From positions 744,292 to 808,291 of the forward strand of contig NZ_CP022163.1 of NCBI RefSeq assembly GCF_002305855.1: a stretch of DNA of 64,000 nt, written 5' to 3'. A program made the position numbers and the translations under genes. The stretch comes from Melittangium boletus DSM 14713 (GTDB taxonomy: Bacteria; Myxococcota; Myxococcia; Myxococcales; Myxococcaceae). Below the pieces are notes generated by a model, which did no database searches, had not been told where the DNA came from, and saw only the letters and a program-made list of their open reading frames with translations. Numbering within the stretch: position 1 is the first letter of the stretch; every line of letters starts with the position of its first letter. This document shows positions 56,960 through 64,000 of the stretch, piece by piece.

Positions 56960-57850
56960 GAGGGACGCGGACTCGGAGGGAGCGGGTAGGGACGCCAGCC
57001 CCCAGGGCTCGCCCGCGCGCCAGGCCACCCGGCCGGACGTGCCCCACCCGGCACACACCACCTCGCGGCCCTGGAGTTCCATCCAGAACACCGCTTCCTC
57101 GGGCCGCGCGGCCTGATCCAGACACACCACGCGCGAGGGGAACCGACCTCCCGTGCCCAGCGTCACCGCGAAGGCCCGGTGCGAGTGTCCACACAACACC
57201 CATTTGGGATGGATCGTCTCCACCAACCGGCGGGTGACGGGATTGCCAATCCAATAGGACGGCAAGGCACGGCCCGGCGGAGGCACCTCGCGCTCCTGGG
57301 CCCGCTGAGGCAGACCCCGCGGCCACTCGTGCACCAGCAGCAGGTCCACGTCACGCAACGCCTGGACCTTCTCCACCTCGCACGCGCGGAAGTACCCCGC
57401 CTGCTTCGCCGTATCGAGCGAGCGCGGCCGCTTCAACGGCTGCTCATAGAAGCGCGGCGCGTGGATACCCGACAAGTAGGCCACGCGCAGACCGTTCAAC
57501 TCCTTGAGTCCCGCCCGGCCCAGGTAGTGCACGTTGGGTGCGAGCGAGAAGCCCTCGGGCGCGTCGTGCAGGGCCTCGAAGTCCTCGTTGTTGCCACCGA
57601 TGAAATACAGGGGCCGCTTCATGGTGCGGACACCATCGGCGTACCCCGCGAACTCCGCGGGCATGGCCCGCTTGGCCGCCTTCCGGCGGTGATCATCCGC
57701 CAGACGGAAGGCCTCGACGTCGCCCACCGCCAGCGCCAGGTCCACGGGGCGGCCACGCACCTGCTCCAGCGCGTCCAGCCAGGCTTCCACGCGGTGGAAG
57801 CGACCATGGATGTCTCCTACACCGGCGATCAGCAGTGAGTCCGGAGCCAT
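56942..57850 (-). CDS. Calcineurin-like metallophosphoesterase resembling lariat-debranching enzyme DBR1
   Basis: A 302-residue cytoplasmic protein; the ATG at 57850 has gggagg 4 bases upstream. Metal-site motifs: GDIHG (12-16), GDVE (43-46), GGNNE (85-89), H174 in LLVHEWP and GHSH (221-224). Several stretches follow the eukaryotic DBR1 plan as I remember it: AMPAEFAGY after GDVE, RPLYFIGGN, LAPNVHYLGRAGL, LRVAYLSGI, and CEVEKVQALRDVDLLLVHEWP against the VDIFLSHDWP block of DBR1. The family's catalytic His in GNH(D/E) is Asn88 here. Substrate is unknown; a branched or 2'-5' nucleic acid is suggested only by similarity. Convergent with the caspase operon, divergent from uvrA. Confidence 0.75.
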   Translation of the reverse strand: MAPDSLLIAGVGDIHGRFHRVEAWLDALEQVRGRPVDLALAVGDVEAFRLADDHRRKAAKRAMPAEFAGYADGVRTMKRPLYFIGGNNEDFEALHDAPEGFSLAPNVHYLGRAGLKELNGLRVAYLSGIHAPRFYEQPLKRPRSLDTAKQAGYFRACEVEKVQALRDVDLLLVHEWPRGLPQRAQEREVPPPGRALPSYWIGNPVTRRLVETIHPKWVLCGHSHRAFAVTLGTGGRFPSRVVCLDQAARPEEAVFWMELQGREVVCAGWGTSGRVAWRAGEPWGLASLPAPSESASLGTTGS

Positions 57851-58085
57851 CGTACCTCCCACCCTGCCCCGCTCCAGGCGCCCTGTCGAGTGGGATCATC
57901 ACGCGTTGTGTCAAATAGGCGAAGCCGGACCCCACGGACGCCCCCTCCCCCGCCCGCTCCCCTTGCGGCGGTCCCGGGGATGGAGGTTGAAACCCCAGCG
58001 GTTGGCCACCATCCAACCCTGTCTCACCGTTCGCGCGCCGACATTCCACCCACTGCGCGCCCTTTCAGTGTTACACCCCGCGCCC

Positions 58086-60971
58086 ATGTCCGAGCCCGAT
58101 ACCCTCTCCATCCGTGGAGCCAAGGAGCACAACCTCAAGAACATCTCCCTGGATATTCCCAAGAAGAAGCTGGTGGTGTTCACCGGCGTCTCGGGATCCG
58201 GGAAGAGTTCACTCGCGTTCGACACCCTCTACGCCGAGGGCCAGCGCCGCTACGTGGAGAGCCTGTCCGCCTACGCCCGGCAGTTCCTGGGGCAGATGGA
58301 GAAGCCCCGCTACGACACCATCCGAGGCCTGTCTCCCACCATCTCCATCGAGCAGAAGGCGGCGAGCAACAACCCGCGCTCCACGGTGGGCACCGTCACC
58401 GAGGTCCATGACTACCTGCGCGTGCTCTTCGCCTCCGTCGGCGTGCAGCACTGCCCCCAGTGCGGCCAGCGCGTGGGCAAGCAGAGCGCCCAGCAGATCG
58501 TCGACACGCTGATGGCCCAGCCCGCGGGCACCAAGGCCATGGTGCTGGCCCCCGTGGTGAGCAACCGCAAGGGCGAGCACAAGGACATCCTCACGGAAGC
58601 GCTCAAGCGCGGCTTCTCTCGCGCGCGCATCGACGGCAAGGTCAAGAGCCTGGAGGAGAAGATCGAGCTGGACAAGAAGTCCAAGCACGACATCGCGCTC
58701 ATCATCGACCGGGTGGTCATCAAGCCCGATGGCAAGCAGCGGCTGACGGACTCGGTGGAGACAGCGCTGCGCGAGGGCAAGGGCCTGCTCATCATCACCG
58801 ACGAGACGGGCAGCCCGGCGACGGATCGCGTCATGAGCGAGCTCAACGCCTGCCATGCGTGTGGACTGTCCTTCGGCGAGCTCACCCCCTCCTCGTTCTC
58901 CTTCAACAACCCGCTGGGCATGTGCTCGGACTGCAATGGCCTGGGCACCAAGGCGGAGATGGATCCGGAGCGCATCGTCCCGGACGGCTCGCGCACCATC
59001 CGCGAGGGCGCGGTGGAGCCGTGGGCCAGTGGCATGAACCGAGGCGAGGGCTGGACGGCGGACTTCGTGGAGAGCCTGGCCAACGCCTTCGGCATCGACC
59101 TGGACACGCCCTACGCGAAGCTGTCCACCAAGGCGAAGAAGATCCTCATGTATGGCGTGGACGGCAAGTCGTTCAACGTGAAGTGGGGCGACGGCGGCAA
59201 CTACGAGATGGAGTGGGAGGGCCTGGTCAACAAGCTGATGCGCAGCTTCAAGACGACCACCTCCGAGGCCGCGCGCACGTACTACCAGAAGTTCTTCAGT
59301 GACAAGCCCTGCCCCACCTGTGACGGCGCGCGGCTCAAGCCGGAGAGCCGGGCCGTCAAGGTCCATGGGCGCTCCATCGTGGACCTGAGCCGGCAGACGA
59401 TTGGCGACGCGCTCGGCTGGCTCAGGGGCCTGAAGCTCACGGAGACGGAGCGGAAGATCGCCACCGAGCTGCTCAAGGAGATCCGCAGCCGCCTGGGCTT
59501 CCTCGAGGACGTGGGCCTCAACTACCTGACCCTGGACCGCACCGCGTCCACGCTGTCCGGTGGCGAGAGCCAGCGCATCCGGCTCGCGTCGCAGATGGGC
59601 AGCGAGCTCACCGGCGTCATCTACATCCTCGACGAGCCGTCCATCGGCCTGCACCAGCGGGACAATGGCAAGCTGCTCGGCACGCTCAAGCGCCTGCGCG
59701 ACCTGGGAAACTCCGTGGTCGTGGTGGAGCACGACGAGGAGACGATGGAGGAGGCGGACTACCTGGTGGACTTCGGTCCCGGCGCGGGAGAGCTGGGCGG
59801 CCAGGTGGTGGCCCAGGGCACGCCCGCCGAGGTGATGGAGGACGAGAACAGCGTCACCGGCGCCTACCTCTCCGGCCGCAAGGAGATCGAGGTCCCCGAG
59901 AAGCGCCGCCCCCTGGGCAAGGCCAAGGTGAGCATCCAGGGCGCCAAGGAGAACAACCTCAAGGACGTGACGGTGGACATCCCGCTGGGCGTCTTCGTGG
60001 CCGTCACGGGCGTGTCCGGCGCGGGCAAGTCCACGCTCATCAATGAAATCCTCTACCCCGCCGCGGCGCGCGCCCTGTACGAGAGCCGCGAGGTACCGGG
60101 CAAGCACAAGGCCATCACCGGGTTGGAGAACCTGGACAAGGTCATCGACATCGACCAGCGGCCCATCGGGCGCACGCCGCGCAGCAACCCGGCGACGTAC
60201 ACGAAGCTCTTCGACACCATCCGCGAGGTGTTCGCGATGACGCCCGAGGCGCGCGCCTTCGGCTACACCGCCGGCCGCTTCTCCTTCAACATCAAGGGCG
60301 GACGCTGCGAGGCGTGCGAGGGCGATGGCGTGAAGCTCGTGGAGATGCACTTCCTCGCGGACGTGTACGTGCCGTGCGAGGTGTGTGGCGGCAAGCGCTT
60401 CAACGAGGCCACGCTGCGCGTGCGCTACAAGGGCAAGAACATCGCGGAAGTGCTCGACATGAGCGTGCGCGAGGCGATGCAACTCTTCGCCGCGCACAAG
60501 GACATCATGCGCGTGCTCCAGACGCTGGAGGACGTGGGGCTCGGCTACATCCGGCTGGGGCAGAGCTCCCCCACGCTGTCGGGTGGCGAGGCCCAGCGCA
60601 TCAAGCTGGCGAGGGAACTGGCGCGCGTGGCCACCGGCCGCACGCTCTACATCCTCGACGAGCCCACCACGGGTCTGCACTTCGAGGACATCCGCAAGCT
60701 GCTCCAGGTGCTCAACCGCCTGGTGCAGGCGGGCAACACCGTGCTCGTCATCGAGCACAACCTGGATGTCATCAAGAGCGCCGACTGGGTCATCGACATG
60801 GGCCCCGAGGGTGGCGCGGGCGGCGGCCAATTGCTCGCCGTCGGCACGCCCGAGGAAGTGGCCCAGGTGAAGGAGAGCTACACCGGGCGCTACCTCCACC
60901 AGGTGTTGACCAAGAAGCGTCGGCACCGCGTGGGCCAGCGCCTCAAGGAGTTGGCGTCTCCGGCCGCGTAG
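58086..60971 (+). CDS. uvrA: Excinuclease ABC subunit A
   Basis: A 961-residue DNA-damage recognition ATPase of nucleotide excision repair; it works with UvrB and UvrC in the cytoplasm. The two ABC modules are visible: first Walker [15 protein letters not shown], second [14 protein letters not shown], signatures [12 protein letters not shown] and [12 protein letters not shown], with Walker B YILDEPS and [10 protein letters not shown]. Zinc modules are CPQC...CHAC.../CSDC and CEACEGDG...CEVCGG. Length is near the usual 940-970. The ATG at 58086 starts the canonical [14 protein letters not shown]. No convincing LexA box is visible in the 223-base region shared with the divergent phosphoesterase gene. 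Confidence 0.97.
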   Translation: MSEPDTLSIRGAKEHNLKNISLDIPKKKLVVFTGVSGSGKSSLAFDTLYAEGQRRYVESLSAYARQFLGQMEKPRYDTIRGLSPTISIEQKAASNNPRSTVGTVTEVHDYLRVLFASVGVQHCPQCGQRVGKQSAQQIVDTLMAQPAGTKAMVLAPVVSNRKGEHKDILTEALKRGFSRARIDGKVKSLEEKIELDKKSKHDIALIIDRVVIKPDGKQRLTDSVETALREGKGLLIITDETGSPATDRVMSELNACHACGLSFGELTPSSFSFNNPLGMCSDCNGLGTKAEMDPERIVPDGSRTIREGAVEPWASGMNRGEGWTADFVESLANAFGIDLDTPYAKLSTKAKKILMYGVDGKSFNVKWGDGGNYEMEWEGLVNKLMRSFKTTTSEAARTYYQKFFSDKPCPTCDGARLKPESRAVKVHGRSIVDLSRQTIGDALGWLRGLKLTETERKIATELLKEIRSRLGFLEDVGLNYLTLDRTASTLSGGESQRIRLASQMGSELTGVIYILDEPSIGLHQRDNGKLLGTLKRLRDLGNSVVVVEHDEETMEEADYLVDFGPGAGELGGQVVAQGTPAEVMEDENSVTGAYLSGRKEIEVPEKRRPLGKAKVSIQGAKENNLKDVTVDIPLGVFVAVTGVSGAGKSTLINEILYPAAARALYESREVPGKHKAITGLENLDKVIDIDQRPIGRTPRSNPATYTKLFDTIREVFAMTPEARAFGYTAGRFSFNIKGGRCEACEGDGVKLVEMHFLADVYVPCEVCGGKRFNEATLRVRYKGKNIAEVLDMSVREAMQLFAAHKDIMRVLQTLEDVGLGYIRLGQSSPTLSGGEAQRIKLARELARVATGRTLYILDEPTTGLHFEDIRKLLQVLNRLVQAGNTVLVIEHNLDVIKSADWVIDMGPEGGAGGGQLLAVGTPEEVAQVKESYTGRYLHQVLTKKRRHRVGQRLKELASPAA

Positions 60972-60974
60972 CTG

Positions 60975-61000
60975 GCGGCTTCGATTCCCGCCGCCTCCAC
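60975..61000 (+). other. tRNA/tmRNA-like 3' end (att-like scar) after uvrA
   Basis: The sequence ttcgatt-cccgc-cgcctcc-ac has the T-loop TTCGATT, the 3' T-stem strand and a seven-base acceptor strand that match the 3' end of tmRNA (ssrA) as I remember it. The 5' parts are missing, so it is not a working RNA gene. It shares the 13-mer ttcgattcccgcc with a second tRNA-like end at 63909, and integrase debris lies next to it, suggesting an attachment site. Confidence 0.5.
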
Positions 61001-61006
61001 ACTCAG

Positions 61007-61043
61007 AAGCCCGGCAATCCCGAAGGGTTGCTGGGCTTTTTCC
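61007..61043 (+). terminator. Intrinsic terminator after uvrA
   Basis: An 11-bp stem aagcccggcaa / ttgctgggctt (one G-T pair), ten-base loop tcccgaaggg and a run of five T. It is a classic Rho-independent terminator. It may belong to uvrA, or have come with the tRNA/tmRNA-like end just before it. Confidence 0.8.
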
Positions 61044-61090
61044 TTGCCCTCGTTTTCTTCATGTGACCCCAGTGTGCCCCTCTGGCGTCT

Positions 61091-61183
61091 CTAGCCCAGA
61101 GCGGCGCGCGGCTGGGGGCTGGGCCGATCCAGTTCCTGCACCGCGCTCTCCCGCGCCTCGGGAGACAGGTGCGCATACCTTAG
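61091..61183 (-). pseudogene. C-terminal remnant of a tyrosine recombinase (integrase)
   Basis: On the minus strand the frame ending in TAG at 61091 reads LRYAHLSPEARESAVQELD followed by RPSPQPRAALG. The YAHLSPEAR-x-AV-x-LDRP pattern, with the catalytic Tyr of the RYAHLS block, is the end of phage/element integrases. Everything upstream of it in that frame is gone. The surrounding gap 61044-61322 holds nothing else I can support. Confidence 0.6.
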
Positions 61184-61322
61184 CCCGGATATCCGCAATC
61201 GCTCGAAAGCCGACATCCGTTCGGGCGTCACGAAATCCGCTTTGCCGGCTCAGTTGCTCTGAAGCGCTGGGTCCAAATTCCGGGGCGTAGCGGGCGGGAG
61301 CAGAGCGGGAGATATCCGAGGC

Positions 61323-63029
61323 TCAGGGCAGCAGGGTAATGCGGCCCAGCGCGGGCGGAGACAGGGGGTTGTTGGCGCGCAGGTAGGCCTCCACCGCGTC
61401 GACGTCGATGGCCCCCGTGAGCGGCTCCTTCCCCTCGAGCAGCACCGTGTAACCATCTCCGCCGGAGGCCATGAAGTTGTTCACCGTGATCCGGTAGCTC
61501 CCCGTGGGATCCACGGTCACGCCATCCAGCTTGATGGAAGCGGGATCCACCTTGCTTCCCGCGGGCGCCGAGGCACTCCACGCGAAGGAGAAGCCCCGCG
61601 ACGGCTGGAGGATGGAGGTGCCGCTCGGCTGGAACTGCGACTCCAGCAGCGTGTCGAGCTGCGCGCCGGTGAGCGTCAGCGTCACCAGGTTGTTGGCGAA
61701 GGGCTGGACGGAGAACACCTCCCCGAAGGTGATGTCACCGGCGTTGATGTCGGCGCGAACGCCTCCCGAGTTCTGCAAGGCGATGACAGCCCCGCCCATG
61801 GCCGGCTCCCGCGTGGCCGCGAGCATCGCGTCCGCGACGACGTTGCCCATCACCGACTCGCCCGAGACACCCGCCTGAATGGGCCGTACGGGGGCCTTCA
61901 GCTCGCTCGGGGTGTTGCCAATGACCTTGTCCCGCAGGGGCGCCGCCTTGGCGATGATGCCCTGCACATAGGCCTCCACCGGCGCGTCCGGCGTGTCCCG
62001 CGTGACGACGACATTGCGCGCGGTCGCGTCCACCACGTCGCCCGTGCGGGGATCCAGCGTCAGGTCGATGTCGGTGATGAGCCGCCCGTAGCTGGCCGCG
62101 CTGGTGACGCGCTTGCCGTTGATGACGCAGTTGTAGGCCTGGTGCGTATGGCCCGAGGCCACCACGTCCACCTCGGCATCGAGCCGCTCGGCGATGTCCT
62201 TGATGGGGCCGGAGATACCCGGGCACTCGTCATAGAGGCCCGTGGGCAGGCCGCCCTCGTGGATGACCACCACGATGGCCTTCACGCCCTGCGCCTGGAG
62301 CTCGGGGACCAGCGCGTTGACCGTGTCGGCCTCGTCCTGGAAGGAGAGCCCCTTCACGCCGGACGGAGCGACGATGAGCGGCGTGCCCTCGAGGGTCATG
62401 CCGATGAAGGCGACCTTCACGCCCTGGAACTCGCGGATGCCGTAGGCGGGAAAGAGCGTCTTCCGGGCGGCCAGGTCGGTGAACACGTTGGCCGAGAGGA
62501 ACTTGAACTTCGCGCCGGGGAAGTTCGTGCCCGCCTGACACCCGTCCACCGGATGGCAGCCGCCCGACTGCATGCGCAGCAGCTCCGCGGAGCCATCGTC
62601 GAACTCGTGGTTGCCCACGGAGTTGAAGTCCAGGCCCATCAGGTTCATCGCCTCGATGGTGGGCTCGTCGTGGAAGATGCCGGAGATGAGCGGCGAGGCG
62701 CCAATCAGGTCTCCCGCGGACACCACCACGGTGTTGTCGGGGTTCTCCGCCCGCAGCGCCTGGAGGTGATGGGCGAGGAAGGCCGCGCCGCCGGCATTCA
62801 CATCGGCCGTGCCACCATTCTCGGTGGGCACCTTGATGCGGCCATTGCTGCCCGAGGGCGCCTCCAGGTTGCCGTGAAAGTCATTGAAGGCCAGGACCTG
62901 GACATGGACGGGCGGGGACTCCGGGTCGGGCGTGGGCGCCGGAGGATCCTCGTGGCAGCCAGACTGGGCCAGGAGCAGGGAGCCAAGGGTCAGAGCACCG
63001 AACAGCGTGCGAGAAGGGGGATGGGTCAT
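61323..63029 (-). CDS. 5'-nucleotidase/2',3'-cyclic phosphodiesterase family lipoprotein
   Basis: A 568-residue exported enzyme, predicted to strip phosphate from extracellular nucleotides. The ATG at 63029 gives a signal with lipobox LAQSGC. The N-terminal calcineurin-like domain (about 40-310) has LAFNDFHGNLEA, VVSAGDLIGASP, NSVGNHEFDDG and VVASGHTHQAY, covering all metal ligands. The C-terminal 5'-nucleotidase domain (about 350-568) has ALQNSGGVRADI for base/sugar recognition, VFSVQPFANNL, and the substrate aromatic region near YRITVNNFMASGGDGY. A cysteine pair near SGGCHPVDGC may form a disulfide. It is flanked by integration and transposon debris, but base use looks native. Confidence 0.92.
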   Translation of the reverse strand: MTHPPSRTLFGALTLGSLLLAQSGCHEDPPAPTPDPESPPVHVQVLAFNDFHGNLEAPSGSNGRIKVPTENGGTADVNAGGAAFLAHHLQALRAENPDNTVVVSAGDLIGASPLISGIFHDEPTIEAMNLMGLDFNSVGNHEFDDGSAELLRMQSGGCHPVDGCQAGTNFPGAKFKFLSANVFTDLAARKTLFPAYGIREFQGVKVAFIGMTLEGTPLIVAPSGVKGLSFQDEADTVNALVPELQAQGVKAIVVVIHEGGLPTGLYDECPGISGPIKDIAERLDAEVDVVASGHTHQAYNCVINGKRVTSAASYGRLITDIDLTLDPRTGDVVDATARNVVVTRDTPDAPVEAYVQGIIAKAAPLRDKVIGNTPSELKAPVRPIQAGVSGESVMGNVVADAMLAATREPAMGGAVIALQNSGGVRADINAGDITFGEVFSVQPFANNLVTLTLTGAQLDTLLESQFQPSGTSILQPSRGFSFAWSASAPAGSKVDPASIKLDGVTVDPTGSYRITVNNFMASGGDGYTVLLEGKEPLTGAIDVDAVEAYLRANNPLSPPALGRITLLP

Positions 63030-63079
63030 GGGCGCGGAGAGAATCACGGCCGGCCGAAGCCCGTCCACACGGGCGCGGC

Positions 63080-63692
63080 CTACGAGGTGGGCGGCGCTTC
63101 CAGAAGTTCGATGTAGCGCGCGGCGGACATCCTGACGGCGGCTTCACCCTCCCGCATCACCTCACGCCCGGTGAAGGCGCCGTAGATGCGCTCGAATCGC
63201 CAGGGGAGCAGTGTGTCGGCGATGCGCCGCACCGTGCGTGCGGGCAGCGGCATCATGTTGGGATAGCTCCACAGGAACGACACGCGGCGGGTATCGGCCG
63301 CGACTTGCTCGAAGCGCACGCCGCCCTCCCGCGGCACGAAGACGCCGTCCGGCACCAGCGAGTGGAAATGAGGAGTCACCTGCAAGGCGGAACCGAAGAA
63401 CTGGATGAATGACACGGCAACAACCGGCCCACCCCGTAGGCCATGCCGCCGTGCCCTCCGTCGCTGCAGGGCTTGCCCCCGCGCGCAGGAAGAGGGTGAG
63501 GACGTCCGAGAGGAGCCCCACGTCCTTGAGCAGCACCCACCGCACCCGATGCGGCGTGGCCAGGTTGTCCTTCACCGCCTCGTACAGCACCGTCCCCTCC
63601 GGCTGCCTCCGCCGGTACGCCCACCCGCGCTCCTCCACCCGCTCCTCCCCTGCCACACCTTTCCAGGGCACACGCTCCTGTCCGCCTCCCAC
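63080..63692 (-). pseudogene. Remnant of an IS91/IS801-type (Y2) transposase
   Basis: One minus-strand frame contains an N-terminal block ([21 protein letters not shown]) and another a central block ([30 protein letters not shown]), both typical of transposases of the Y2_Tnp type. Between them the frame shifts and the zinc-finger/HUH core is missing; the C-terminal part ends at 63080. The element is inactive. Confidence 0.65.
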
Positions 63693-63840
63693 GGGGTTCT
63701 CGTGAGCCCTGGGAGACCGGGGAACTCAGGCCGCTTGCGTCCAAGCAGATTGCCCCTGTTGGGCCGCATGTGCCCCCAGCGTGACCCTCCGGCGGGGAAT
63801 TGAACGGGACGAGACGGGACGGGACGGAGGAACGATCCAC

Positions 63841-63929
63841 TGTGAGATCAAGGCGTTAGCCGGTAACAGCGCGACCTGCTTGGGGTCTTGCTTCCGCCTT
63901 GATGCGGGTTCGATTCCCGCCACTTCCCA
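63841..63929 (+). other. Degenerate tRNA-like sequence with intact T-arm
   Basis: The T-arm GCGGG-TTCGATT-CCCGC (63904-63920) is perfect and is followed by seven bases and CCA-like ccca. Upstream, a D-loop-like ttagccggtaac and a hairpin gacc-tgcttgg-ggtc are present, but no 5' acceptor strand complements the 3' cacttcc, and the anticodon loop lacks the universal T33. It is best read as a tRNA remnant or att half. The rest, 63693-64000, holds no gene I can support. Confidence 0.4.
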
Positions 63930-64000
63930 TAGAGGTTGCCCGCCGCCTCGCGGTGAGCCTGGGTCTGGGCATCGGCAAGCCTGCCACTGCGAGCCGTGCC

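Noticed and set aside
63841..63929. Functional tRNA gene
   Set aside because: The T-arm is perfect but there is no 5' acceptor strand matching the 3' end and the anticodon loop lacks T33, so only a remnant is called.

Overview
The window is high-GC DNA packed with lipoprotein signals, two FHA-domain proteins, paralogous outer-surface proteins and secreted glycan hydrolases. It also carries a 164-residue CarD-like protein that I recognise as CdnL. Together these suggest a myxobacterium, probably of the Cystobacter/Archangium group (Myxococcota). That assignment is inference; no rRNA is present.

Layout. 1-8.2 kb: a GH31 glycosidase cut by the window start, a GxGYxYP-family putative glycosidase with three repeated beta-sandwich modules, an M4 metalloprotease lipoprotein and a small secreted protein. 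8.4-14.8 kb: housekeeping and regulation (cysS, an FHA membrane protein, cdnL, comEC, a small conserved-looking ORF). 14.8-19.0 kb: a tightly overlapping operon of an outer-membrane porin followed by the ProV, ProW and ProX subunits of a glycine betaine/proline-type ABC importer. 19.3-22.0 kb: a CBM9-like lipoprotein, a second FHA protein and a PH-like membrane protein. 22.1-30.4 kb: purA plus an AddAB-type recombination helicase-nuclease, divergent from a PAP2 phosphatase and a zinc-ribbon protein. 32.2-35.4 kb: a foreign-looking patch with a CapA-like gene and an IS4-family transposase, bracketed by two remnants of another transposase family.

35.5-46 kb: secreted or lipoprotein carbohydrate-active proteins (a four-discoidin GH13-like enzyme, a GH43-like protein, a GHL10-like protein). 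Between them lie two paralogous ferritin-like di-iron lipoproteins, each preceded by an almost identical sigma-54 (-24/-12) promoter, and a formyltransferase. 46-50 kb: a MatB-like acyl-CoA ligase, a CBS-domain cystathionine beta-synthase and a methyltransferase. 50.3-53.9 kb: an exported DUF1501/lipoprotein/haem-motif operon. 54-56.9 kb: an ECF sigma factor, a zinc-motif anti-sigma factor and a caspase-family protease with a probable beta-barrel tail, translationally overlapped, the last gene interrupted by a frameshift. 57-61 kb: a metallophosphoesterase resembling eukaryotic lariat-debranching enzyme, then uvrA. 61-64 kb: an integration scar (tRNA/tmRNA-like 3' ends, an integrase C-terminus, an IS91-type remnant) around a 5'-nucleotidase lipoprotein.

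The most interesting regions are the sigma-54-driven ferritin-like pair, the sigma/anti-sigma/caspase operon, the DBR1-like protein and the att-like scar. All functional statements come from reading motifs in the sequence; no database search was run.
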